A stretch of 39,728 nucleotides of DNA, taken from positions 1 to 39,728 of the forward strand of contig NZ_JACSQD010000010.1 of the NCBI RefSeq assembly GCF_014836775.1. The letters run 5' to 3'. Of this stretch, positions 1-7,373 are shown one piece after another. Each line of letters opens with the position of its first letter. The stretch's first letter is position 1. Below the pieces are notes generated by a model. The model was not told the origin of the DNA, made no database searches, and saw only the letters and a list, made by a program, of their open reading frames with translations. The DNA is from Arthrobacter gallicola. Its GTDB lineage: Bacteria > Actinomycetota > Actinomycetes > Actinomycetales > Micrococcaceae. The position numbers were made by a program, and so were the translations under genes.

Positions 1-321
1 GGGGGGGGAAGGGGGGAGGGGATAAAGGAGGGGAGGGGAAGGGCGCGCGGGAAAGCGGGTGCCGGAAGCGCGGTCAGCAACGGCGGACCGGCGGAATGGG
101 TCAGCAGAGGCTCGCCCGGGCTGGGGGCTTCCCGGCCGGGGCTGAGTTGTCCTCACAGCTTAAGCGGCACCGTGTTACGGCCGGCAGCGCCTGCAGGTTA
201 TCGCTGTGTTAACAGCTGCTGGGAACCTGCTGGGAACCTGCTGGACAGCCAGTCGCTGTCAGAGTCTGGGCGCAGGAAGCAACGGCCCCCAAACCGCCAC
301 GGCCGGGTACGGGCAGGACTG
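1..321. other. Gene-free left edge with G-rich purine tract
   Basis: I see no credible gene here. Positions 1-43 are almost pure purine with six runs of three or more G (1-8, 11-16, 18-21, 30-33, 35-38, 41-43), which could form a G-quadruplex or could be a low-quality contig end. At 216-244 the unit CTGCTGGGAAC occurs twice in tandem plus a partial third copy. A short inverted repeat, GCTGT-N4-ACAGC, lies at 203-216. This region is downstream of the minus-strand HdeD-like gene, but no convincing terminator with a T-tract is visible. Confidence 0.6.
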
Positions 322-918
322 CTACGCCGTGCGGACGGTTCCGCGCCCGAACGTGATGGCCCTGACGATCTGCACGACGCCCAGGACCACCAGGAAGATA
401 CCGCCGAAGATCACTAGCGCGGCCAGCGACTCCACCGGCAGGAACAGCACAACAACTCCCGCGATGATGCTCAGCACTCCGAACGTGATCGCATACCAGC
501 GCGAGCCGCCCGTTTCCGTCTCGGTGAGCGCCATGATGCCTTCGATAATCCAGGCAATCCCCACCACCATGCCCAGCACGGCGAGGGAGGGAATCGGGTT
601 TCGGATGGCCGCGACGCCCAGAATAAAGAGCAGCAGGCCAACCAGGATGTTCAGCACCCGCAGACCCGCTGACATGGGAGACGCTATCCCGCTGACAACC
701 CGGACCGCTCCGGAAATCAGGAAGTACAGGCCAAAGAAGAAGGCGATGACGGAGAGCGTGGCTTCGGGCCAGAACAGCATCAGCAGTCCCAGGATCAACG
801 CCACCGCCCCGGAGATGCCAAACCCGGTCCGGACGGCGGAAATCGTCCGGGATGACAGTTCGCTGGTATCGAGGCTGAGCCCGCCCCAGCCGTAAAAGGT
901 GCCGTGAGTTGTGGACAT
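322..918 (-). CDS. HdeD-family (DUF308) integral membrane protein
   Basis: This 198-residue protein has about six hydrophobic segments in three pairs, the layout of the HdeD/DUF308 family (E. coli HdeD is linked to acid resistance). After a short polar N-terminus, hydrophobic stretches begin near residue 33, and Gly-rich helices with charged caps (for example RNPIPS in the middle) repeat through to the C-terminus. The ATG at 918 has a GGGAGG ribosome site six bases upstream, which fixes the start. It lies 158 nt downstream of the minus-strand phosphoribosyltransferase and could be co-transcribed with it. The membrane location is clear from the sequence; the physiological role in actinobacteria is not established, and acid or general stress is only inferred from the family name. 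Confidence 0.85.
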   Translation of the reverse strand: MSTTHGTFYGWGGLSLDTSELSSRTISAVRTGFGISGAVALILGLLMLFWPEATLSVIAFFFGLYFLISGAVRVVSGIASPMSAGLRVLNILVGLLLFILGVAAIRNPIPSLAVLGMVVGIAWIIEGIMALTETETGGSRWYAITFGVLSIIAGVVVLFLPVESLAALVIFGGIFLVVLGVVQIVRAITFGRGTVRTA

Positions 919-1076
919 GTCGGGCCTCCCGGGTGATCGGAATTCTCCCCCAAAGCCCTTCGGATTATCCTCTTGGCGGCACCGGCAGGCCAGCGCTGGC
1001 CGCTGCCCGGTCCCGGTCGCACGGAGATTCGGTGCTCCACGCGGAGGTCTATTCCTCCACAGGGGTGTAGGGGGAA

Positions 1077-1754
1077 TCAGCCGAGGCGCAGCAGGGCACG
1101 GACCTCAGCGTCGCCGGTTTGCCCGAAGGTCCGGTAGGCCTGACCCACGGAGGACAGGGTGCTCTCCGCCCAGGGGATAACGACGTCGTCCGCCAGCGCT
1201 GCGATGTCTCCCTCCGGGGCGCAGCTCATCGGGGCGGCGGCCACCAGCCACTGCGGTTCCAGGCTTCGGACGGCGCCCAGCGCCGCCCGCATGGTGGCTC
1301 CGGTGGCCAAGCCATCGTCCACCACAATCACCGTGCTGCCCCGGATCCGCTGCACCGGCTGATGCGGGCGGTAGCGTTCGGCCCGGCGCTGCAGTTCTGC
1401 GCTTTCCGCCGCGAGAACCGCCTCCAGCTCAGCCTGCCCGGTGCCGGGCTCGGAGGCCAGCCAGGCCCGTACGACGCCGTCATTCCAGACCGCGGTGCGC
1501 TCGCCGGCTGCTTCGGCAACCGCGCCGGCAGCCAGCTCCGGCTGCCGGGGATGGCCGATCTTGCGAACCAGCACCACATCCAGTGCGCCGCCCAGCGCGT
1601 CCGCAACCTCGGCCGCAACCGGGACACCGCCGCGGGGCAGGCCCAGGACCAGCAGCCCGTTCCGGCCGCGGTAGCCCGCCAGGGCGCCGGCCAGGACCCG
1701 GCCGGCATCAGCCCGGTCGGCGTAGGGATACGGGTGGCCGGAGGCTCGGTTCAT
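1077..1754 (-). CDS. Phosphoribosyltransferase family protein
   Basis: This 225-residue type I phosphoribosyltransferase-fold protein carries the PRPP-binding signature VIVVDDGLATGATMRA, with the two acidic residues and the Thr-Gly-Ala-Thr loop intact. Upstream are the LGLPRGGVPVAAEVA and VLVRKIGHP motifs typical of the stand-alone 'predicted phosphoribosyltransferase' group found in actinobacteria, sometimes fused to a hydrolase. The substrate base is unknown. I take ATG 1754 as the start because AGGAG lies five bases upstream; the open frame extends further to 1811 without a ribosome site. It is divergent from the SDR gene at 1901. The fold is confident; assignment to a specific salvage reaction is not possible from sequence. 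Confidence 0.85.
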   Translation of the reverse strand: MNRASGHPYPYADRADAGRVLAGALAGYRGRNGLLVLGLPRGGVPVAAEVADALGGALDVVLVRKIGHPRQPELAAGAVAEAAGERTAVWNDGVVRAWLASEPGTGQAELEAVLAAESAELQRRAERYRPHQPVQRIRGSTVIVVDDGLATGATMRAALGAVRSLEPQWLVAAAPMSCAPEGDIAALADDVVIPWAESTLSSVGQAYRTFGQTGDAEVRALLRLG

Positions 1755-1867
1755 GGACACTCCTGCGCTGGCTGTGCTCCCGGGCGCGCGCGGCGGACGG
1801 GGTTCTCCCACGGTAGGCGGAGACCGGCTGGCCGGGCAACGGCCTGCCGGTCACGAAAGGGTGCGTT

Positions 1868-1881
1868 GCAAACCCGTTTGC
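1868..1881. promoter_or_regulatory. Inverted repeat GCAAAC-CC-GTTTGC upstream of SDR gene
   Basis: A perfect 6-bp-arm inverted repeat lies 19-32 nt before the ATG at 1901. A CAGGCT box at 1889-1894, followed by six bases and the ATG, could be a -10 for a near-leaderless transcript, because there is no Shine-Dalgarno sequence. The repeat would then lie just upstream of the -10, where a repressor could block the promoter. The centre resembles LacI-type operators, but no regulator is encoded nearby. The function is inference. Confidence 0.4.
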
Positions 1882-1900
1882 GCCGTAGCAGGCTGTTCCC

Positions 1901-2653
1901 ATGACTGATACCGCAGTAGTAACGGGTGCAACCTCGGGCCTGGGCGCAGAGTTCGCCCGGCAACTGGCAGAGCGCGGGCACAACCTCGTCCTCACCGCCC
2001 GGGACCAGGAACGGCTTGAGGCCAAGGCTGCGGAGCTGTCGGCCCGTTACGGGGTAAAGGTGGCAGTGCTTCCGGCAGACCTCGCCACGCCTGAGGGAGT
2101 GGAGGCAGTAGCGGCCCGGGTGGCGCAGCCCGACGTCGGAATCCTGGTGAACAACGCCGGGTACGGGCTGAAGGACGATTTCCATATCAACACCGCCAAA
2201 GCTGAACTGGATAACCTGAATGTGCTCGTGAGCGCGCCGCTGCGGCTGAGCCACGCAGCCGTGAACTCCATGCTGGCCAGGGGCGGCGGCCGGATCATCA
2301 ACGTCGCATCCGTTGCCGGGTTCGTTCCGCGCGGCACCTACAGTGCCGCCAAGGCCTGGGTGATCAGCTTCAGCCGCTGGGCCAATCTGCACTATGCCGC
2401 CCGAGGCCTCTCCGCAACGGCGCTCTGTCCCGGCTTTGTGCACACCGAATTCCATGAACGGATGCAGATGGATAAGTCACCGTTCCCGGGGTGGATGTGG
2501 CTCGACGCGGAACGCGTGGTCCGCGAAGGACTTGCGGATGCCTTTGCGGGAAAGAGCATTTCGATTCCGTCCAAACGCTACAAAATCCTCGCTTCGATCG
2601 GCCGCCGGGGGCCGCAGGCGCTGGTCGCGCGGGTTGCTGCCCGCGGCCGCTGA
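1901..2653 (+). CDS. SDR-family NAD(P)-dependent oxidoreductase
   Basis: A 250-residue classical short-chain dehydrogenase/reductase. The N-terminal dinucleotide motif TGATSGLG, the NNAG motif (LVNNAGYG), the catalytic Ser (NVASVAG) and the YSAAK catalytic pair are all present in order. The PGFVHTEFHERM segment after the active site resembles the DltE/YqjQ-like group of SDRs acting on unknown carbonyl substrates. The C-terminus is short and basic. No Shine-Dalgarno sequence precedes ATG 1901, so the start is probably leaderless or nearly so. It is divergent from the phosphoribosyltransferase gene and followed by the AbgB-like gene 100 bp later. The reaction class is confident; the substrate is unknown. 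Confidence 0.88.
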   Translation: MTDTAVVTGATSGLGAEFARQLAERGHNLVLTARDQERLEAKAAELSARYGVKVAVLPADLATPEGVEAVAARVAQPDVGILVNNAGYGLKDDFHINTAKAELDNLNVLVSAPLRLSHAAVNSMLARGGGRIINVASVAGFVPRGTYSAAKAWVISFSRWANLHYAARGLSATALCPGFVHTEFHERMQMDKSPFPGWMWLDAERVVREGLADAFAGKSISIPSKRYKILASIGRRGPQALVARVAARGR

Positions 2654-2741
2654 CCCGCAAAGCGTAGAGCAGGAGGGCTGAATCCGGAACCCCCGGGTAC
2701 GGAATGTTTAGCCGTCCTAACAACGTGCCCGCTTTCGGTCA

Positions 2742-2747
2742 TAGGGT
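2742..2747 (+). promoter_or_regulatory. -10 box TAGGGT for leaderless amidohydrolase gene
   Basis: TAGGGT is followed by exactly seven bases and then ATG 2755, the spacing of leaderless actinobacterial mRNAs. No good -35 is visible. The box supports 2755 over the in-frame upstream start codon at 2704. Confidence 0.5.
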
Positions 2748-2754
2748 GGCCGAT

Positions 2755-4080
2755 ATGACCCAGCCGACTCAGCCCAGCACCACGTATCTGGACCACCTGG
2801 AGGCCGAAACCCGGAGCCGCCAGGGAACAGCCCAACATGAGGAGTCACCGTTTGCCGGCGCTCCGGAAGCCGCTGCCACAACGGTTGAAGCCCGGGTGGA
2901 CCTCCTGGCTCCGGAGCTCAGCGGCCTGGCCGCTGAACTGCACCGGGACCCCGAAACCGCCTATCAGGAGCACCGCAGCGCCCGGCGCATCGCGGACCTC
3001 CTGGAACACCACGGCGTAGCTGCCCGGGTGGGGGTCCACGGCCTGGACACGGCGGTGCGGGCGGAGGCGGGCAGCGGCTCTCCGGTCATCGCGGTCATGG
3101 CCGAATACGATGCCCTGCCCGGCATCGGCCACGCCTGCGGACACAACGTGATCGCCGCCGCCGGCGTCGGTGCCTTCCTTGCCCTGGCTCTCACGCTGCA
3201 GGAGGAGCCCAATGCGTTTCCCGGGGCGGTGGTGCTGCTGGGGACCCCTGCCGAGGAAGGCTATTCCGGCAAGGAAGTTATGGCCCGCAACGGAGCATTG
3301 GACGGCGTGGATGCAGCGGTGATGGTTCACCCCTACGGTCAGGATGTGGTGGACCAGGTGTGGCTGGGCCGCAGGCTCCTCACCGTGACGTTCACCGGCG
3401 TCGCGGCACATGCCTCCGCACAGCCCTTTATGGGCCGCAACGCGCTCGACGCCGCCACCCTCGCCTATTCGGGGATTGGCCTGCTGCGCCAGCAGCTCCC
3501 GCCGTCCGACCGGGTGCACGCGGTGATCACCGACGGCGGCGCGCGCCCAAGTATCGTCCCGGAACGCGCCGAGATGAAGCTCTACGCCCGGTCCAAATAC
3601 CCCGAATCGCTCCGGGAACTGAGCCGCCGGCTCGAGGACGTGGCCCGCGGTGCCGCGTTGATGACCGGCACCGGCGTGGACCTGGACTGGGATGAGCACC
3701 CGCCGTCGCTGCCCGTCCGCACCAACCGTGCCCTGACCGGCCGCTGGCTGGCCGCGCAACGCCGGCGCGGCCGCCAGCCGCTCCCGGGCGGTGTGGTGTC
3801 CGAAACCCTCGCTGCCTCCACCGACTTCGGGAACATCAGCTACCGGGTGCCCGGGATCCATCCGCTGATTGGCATTTCCAGCCCGGATATTGCCCTGCAC
3901 ACCCGGGAGTTTGCCGACGCTGCAGGCTCCGCGGCGGCGGGCAGGGCCGCGGTGGACGGAGCGGCAGGCCTGGCGCTGACGGCGCTGGATTATCTCTGCG
4001 ATCCGAACCTCCAGGCCGCGGCCGCGGAAGAATTCGCCGCGGCCGGCGGTCCGGTGGACGTCCCCGGTTATTTCGCCTGA
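2755..4080 (+). CDS. M20-family amidohydrolase, AbgB-like
   Basis: A 441-residue zinc amidohydrolase of the M20D/AbgB type. The metal-site motif EYDALPGIGHACGHN (about residues 117-131) is diagnostic of the p-aminobenzoyl-glutamate hydrolase B / PM20D2 branch. The catalytic Glu pair follows in PAEE (165-168), a HP pair is at 192-193, and a distal His (about 382, ALHTREF) is the expected last metal ligand. The dimerisation lid lies between about 205 and 320. There is no signal peptide, so it is cytoplasmic. About 40 N-terminal residues extend beyond the core. An AbgT-family transporter starts 27 bp downstream, mirroring the E. coli abgABT arrangement but with only one hydrolase subunit. The substrate is probably an N-acyl or aryl amino acid or a dipeptide; p-aminobenzoyl-glutamate is possible but not proven. 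Confidence 0.88.
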   Translation: MTQPTQPSTTYLDHLEAETRSRQGTAQHEESPFAGAPEAAATTVEARVDLLAPELSGLAAELHRDPETAYQEHRSARRIADLLEHHGVAARVGVHGLDTAVRAEAGSGSPVIAVMAEYDALPGIGHACGHNVIAAAGVGAFLALALTLQEEPNAFPGAVVLLGTPAEEGYSGKEVMARNGALDGVDAAVMVHPYGQDVVDQVWLGRRLLTVTFTGVAAHASAQPFMGRNALDAATLAYSGIGLLRQQLPPSDRVHAVITDGGARPSIVPERAEMKLYARSKYPESLRELSRRLEDVARGAALMTGTGVDLDWDEHPPSLPVRTNRALTGRWLAAQRRRGRQPLPGGVVSETLAASTDFGNISYRVPGIHPLIGISSPDIALHTREFADAAGSAAAGRAAVDGAAGLALTALDYLCDPNLQAAAAEEFAAAGGPVDVPGYFA

Positions 4081-4107
4081 TCTTTTCCTACTGCGAAGGA
4101 TGCATCG

Positions 4108-5718
4108 ATGAACGCTGCCCCCGCCGGCACCTCCCGCGCCTCGGCGACAGACAAGGTGCTCGCCGGCATCGAACGGGCGGGAAACCGCCTGCCGGATCCC
4201 TTTGTCCTGTTCCTCCTCCTTTTTGCGGCCGTTGCTGTGACCTCCACGCTGATGGCCTGGGCAAACGTCACGGTCACCGTGCCGGGAAGCGCTGAAGCCA
4301 CCGCCATCAAGGGTCTCTTCACGGCGGAGGGAATGACCTGGCTGACCACTACCCTGGGCGCGAATTACCTGGGCTTCCCGCCACTGGCCACGGTGCTGCC
4401 CATCCTGCTGGCCGTCGGGGTGGCGGAGAAGTCAGGGCTCCTCGCCGCTCTGATCCGCCGCGCCTTCGGCGCTGCACCGCGCTGGGCCCTGCCCTACGCC
4501 GTCGGGCTGGTGGGTGTAGCCGGCTCCATCATGGCGGACGCCGCATTCGTGGTGATTCCACCGCTGGCCGCCCTGGTGTTTAAGGCTGCCGGGCGGCATC
4601 CGGTGGCCGGCCTGCTGGGCGGGTTCGCAGCTGCCGGGGCCGGTTATTCCACCTCCATGCTGGTCACCTCCCTGGATGCGCTCTTCGCTGGAATCACCAC
4701 GGCGGTCACCGGCGCCCTGCCAGATCCGGGGTCGCCGGTCAACCCGCTCTCCAACTACTTCTTCAACGTGGTGTCCTCCGGGGTGCTGATCCTGGCCGCG
4801 GGTTTCCTCATTGACAAGGTTCTGGAGCCGCGGCTGGTGAAACAGGGGGTGGCGCGCATGGAATCCGAAGAAACGGACGACGACGGCGCCCCGCTTCCGG
4901 CGGCCGGCCAGGGGTCCGCAGCCGGTCAGCCGGCCGCACTGGATCCGAATCTGAGTCCGCTGGAACGCCGGGGCCTGCGCTGGGCGCTGGCGATCGGTGC
5001 GGTTGTTGCGCTGGCGATCGCGGTGGGCTCGCTGCTGCCGGATTCGCCGTGGCGCAATGAGGACGGTGGCTTCCTGCCGGCTTCACCGTTGCTTTCCTCC
5101 ATCGTGTTCATCGTTTTTGTGCTTTTTGTGATCCCTGGCCTCGTCTACGGGAGGATCACCGGGACCATGCCGTCGGCGAGTGACATACCCCGGGTTATGG
5201 GGCTGTCCCTCAAGGAAATGAGCGGCTTCCTGGTCCTGGCCTTTGTGCTGGGCCAGTTCATCGCCCTGTTCAACTGGTCGGGGATCGGGAACTGGATTGC
5301 GGTAGCCGGAGCCTCCGGTCTGGAATCGATCGGGCTGACGGGTTACCCGGCCATTCTGGCCTTTATCGTCCTGGCCTCGCTGCTGAACCTTTTCATCATT
5401 TCCGGGTCCGCCATGTGGACGCTGATGGCAGCCGTGTTTGTGCCGATGTTTGCGCTGCTTGGCTACGAACCGGCCTTTGTGCAGGCGGCCTTCCGAGTGG
5501 GGGATTCAGCCACCCAGGTGCTCACCCCGCTGAACCCGTACATGATTGTGCTGCTGACCATGCTGCGCCGCTACGAGCCCTCCGCCGGGCTGGGCACGGT
5601 CATTTCCCGCATGCTCCCGTTTACCGTGGTGTTCTGGCTGGCCTGGGTTGCCGTGCTGACCGTCTTTTATGTCTTTGATCTGCCCCTCGGTCCGGGGAAC
5701 GGCATCTTCATCCAGTAG
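4108..5718 (+). CDS. AbgT-family transporter
   Basis: A 536-residue polytopic membrane protein of the AbgT (p-aminobenzoyl-glutamate transporter) family. It opens with the family hallmark of an Arg-Leu-Pro-Asp-Pro turn (NRLPDPFVLF, about residues 24-33), has a hairpin-like segment around VGLVGVAGSIMADAAFVVIPP (near 138), and ends with the NPYMIVLL motif followed by two more membrane segments. A long polar loop near residues 250-285 is rich in Gly, Ala and Glu and probably cytoplasmic. Family members import p-aminobenzoyl-glutamate (E. coli AbgT) or export sulfonamides (MtrF and YdaH, reported in the literature). The GCGAAGG upstream of ATG 4108 serves as ribosome site. It sits in a tight operon between the M20 hydrolase and the ATP-grasp ligase; direction of transport is not deducible. 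Confidence 0.9.
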   Translation: MNAAPAGTSRASATDKVLAGIERAGNRLPDPFVLFLLLFAAVAVTSTLMAWANVTVTVPGSAEATAIKGLFTAEGMTWLTTTLGANYLGFPPLATVLPILLAVGVAEKSGLLAALIRRAFGAAPRWALPYAVGLVGVAGSIMADAAFVVIPPLAALVFKAAGRHPVAGLLGGFAAAGAGYSTSMLVTSLDALFAGITTAVTGALPDPGSPVNPLSNYFFNVVSSGVLILAAGFLIDKVLEPRLVKQGVARMESEETDDDGAPLPAAGQGSAAGQPAALDPNLSPLERRGLRWALAIGAVVALAIAVGSLLPDSPWRNEDGGFLPASPLLSSIVFIVFVLFVIPGLVYGRITGTMPSASDIPRVMGLSLKEMSGFLVLAFVLGQFIALFNWSGIGNWIAVAGASGLESIGLTGYPAILAFIVLASLLNLFIISGSAMWTLMAAVFVPMFALLGYEPAFVQAAFRVGDSATQVLTPLNPYMIVLLTMLRRYEPSAGLGTVISRMLPFTVVFWLAWVAVLTVFYVFDLPLGPGNGIFIQ

Positions 5719-5762
5719 GCTTCCAACACCTTCCAACTCCGGTCTTGTTCGAAAGGTCCACC

Positions 5763-6719
5763 ATGGCTCTGCCCGTCTACGCCCTGCACGAAAACCCCGA
5801 ATGGTTCCCGCCCTTTGCGCGGGCCTTCGAAGCCGAAGGGGTCCAGGTGCATGAATGGCTGCTGACCGACGGAGTGCTTGACCTGGACGAGGCCCCGCCG
5901 GAAGGGATCTTCTGGTCCCGGATCAGCGCTTCCTCCCATACCCGCGGGAACGCGCTCTCCAAGGACTATGCCCGCGCCGTCCTTGCATGGCTCGAAGCGC
6001 ACGGCCGGCGCACGGTCAACGGGCGGCGGGTGCTGGAACTGGAAATGAGCAAGGTGGACCAGCTGACCGCGCTGCGGGCCGCCGGCATCCAGACGCCGCG
6101 GACCGTCGCCGCCGTCGGGCGCTCCCAGATCCTGGCCGCGGCCAAGGAATTTCCCGTGCCGTTTATCCTGAAGCACAACCAGGGCGGAAAGGGACTCGGC
6201 GTCCGGAAATTTGAATCCCATGGCGAGCTGGCGGACTACGTGGCCTCGGAGGAGTTCGAAGAGCCCCAGGACGGGATCACCCTGGTCCAGGAATACATCC
6301 AGGCAGCCGAACCCTTCATCACCCGGGTGGAGCTGGTCGGCGGAGAGTTTATCTATGCCATCCGTGCCGACACCGCCCGGGGCGGATTCCAGCTGTGCCC
6401 GGCGGACGCATGCGCGGTTGACCCCATCACCGGAAAGCCCGTCCTGCCGCCCGGCGCCACGATCGCGCCGGAGCCGGATACCCAGCTGTTCAGTCTGCGG
6501 GAGGGTTTCAACCATCCCATCATCGGCGCCTATCAGGACTTCGCCCGCCGGATGAACCTGGAAGTCTGCGGCATCGAGTTCATTGAGTCTGCCGACGGCA
6601 GGCTCCTCACCTATGACGTAAACACCAATACCAACTACAACGCCGCGGTCGAAGCCGCGGCCCCGGCATCTGCCCCGCGGGCGCTCGCAGCTTACCTGCG
6701 CCGGCTGGCGCAGCAGTAA
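5763..6719 (+). CDS. ATP-grasp ligase, RimK-like
   Basis: A 318-residue ATP-grasp protein. After an N-terminal pre-ATP-grasp domain (about 1-95), the nucleotide-binding part shows KHNQGGKGLG (137-146, lysine plus Gly-rich loop), the acidic linker VQEYIQ (175-180), and the metal/catalytic cluster GIEFIE...YDVNTNTNYN (270-293), closest to the DVNSSPG-type ending of RimK-like alpha-glutamate ligases. Such enzymes activate a carboxylate as acyl-phosphate and join it to an amine or thiol. ATG 5763 is preceded by GAAAGG; the frame extends upstream to 5745 but without a better ribosome site. It is 44 bp after the AbgT-family gene in the same direction. Substrate is unknown; pairing a ligase with a hydrolase and transporter is notable (see findings). 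Confidence 0.85.
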   Translation: MALPVYALHENPEWFPPFARAFEAEGVQVHEWLLTDGVLDLDEAPPEGIFWSRISASSHTRGNALSKDYARAVLAWLEAHGRRTVNGRRVLELEMSKVDQLTALRAAGIQTPRTVAAVGRSQILAAAKEFPVPFILKHNQGGKGLGVRKFESHGELADYVASEEFEEPQDGITLVQEYIQAAEPFITRVELVGGEFIYAIRADTARGGFQLCPADACAVDPITGKPVLPPGATIAPEPDTQLFSLREGFNHPIIGAYQDFARRMNLEVCGIEFIESADGRLLTYDVNTNTNYNAAVEAAAPASAPRALAAYLRRLAQQ

Positions 6720-6772
6720 CAGCCGGAGGCGCTGTATCCGGGCCGGGGATTCCATCAGAAAGAGAGCTGGAT

Positions 6773-7325
6773 ATGACCGGAGAGCGGACACTTTCCCCCT
6801 GGCAGCGCTTCTGGGAACACGGCGGCTGGTGGCGGGCCATCCTGCTGACGGGTGTTTACTTTGTGCTGTACCAGGCAGGGTCGCTGCTCTTCCTGCCCCT
6901 GGCGGGTAGGGCTGCAGACCCGGCCAGCGCTCTTTACATCCTGCTGCTGGTTGGCCTGCCGGTCCTTCTCGGCGGACTGATCCTCGTGGTGTTCGCGCTC
7001 TCCACCGGGTGGCTGGGGGAGCTGTTCCGCCGCCAGCCGATCAGTGGCCGGACCTGGATGTGGACCGCGGTTGCCGTCGTTCTGCATGTACCTGGCGCTG
7101 AGGGTCACCGGGAACCTGCTGTGGCCCATTCTCCTGCACGCCAGCACCGATCCGGCGATTTTCCTGCAAACTGCCTACCCCGCGGATACCGCGTTGGCCG
7201 GGGCCGCTTCCCTGGGCAACATTCCGGTCATCATTCTCGGAATCGTCTTTTTCTTTTGTATCCGCGGGCGCGTTGAAACGCCGGGGCTCCCAGCGGGACC
7301 GGGAGCGGCGAAGCTGTCCTCGTGA
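6773..7325 (+). pseudogene. CPBP intramembrane protease, internally deleted and frameshifted
   Basis: The ATG at 6773 opens a membrane protein (about 105 residues: WWRAILLTGVYFVLYQ and two further hydrophobic segments, ending TWMWTAVAVVL), then the frame changes near 7076-7085. From there a second frame reads CMYLALRVTGNLLWPILLHASTDP, a typical C-terminal end of CPBP-family (Abi/Rce1-type) proteases, and ends at 7325. The family's EExxxR and FxxxH catalytic motifs, which should lie between the two halves, are absent; only the final HxxxD-like motif (HASTD) remains. The whole locus spans about 184 codons against the roughly 250-300 expected. I infer a deletion of about 100 codons that also shifted the frame. 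It follows the ATP-grasp gene by 53 bp. A sequencing error alone cannot explain the missing core. Confidence 0.8.
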
Positions 7326-7336
7326 ATACCGGCGAA

Positions 7337-7342
7337 TATAGT
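7337..7342 (+). promoter_or_regulatory. -10 box TATAGT upstream of acyl-CoA ligase
   Basis: TATAGT lies just after the stop of the broken CPBP gene and 31 nt before ATG 7374, leaving room for a short leader with the AAGGAG ribosome site. The best-spaced -35 (CTGTCC near 7314) is weak, so this is a tentative promoter. Confidence 0.4.
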
Positions 7343-7373
7343 CGAAGTACCGATTCTAAGGAGCCGTATTTCT

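Noticed and set aside
2755..4080. The M20 hydrolase as the missing allantoate amidohydrolase (AllC)
   Set aside because: It has the EYDALPGIGHACGHN signature of the AbgB branch, not that of the AllC/HyuC branch, and lies 30 kb from the ureide genes.
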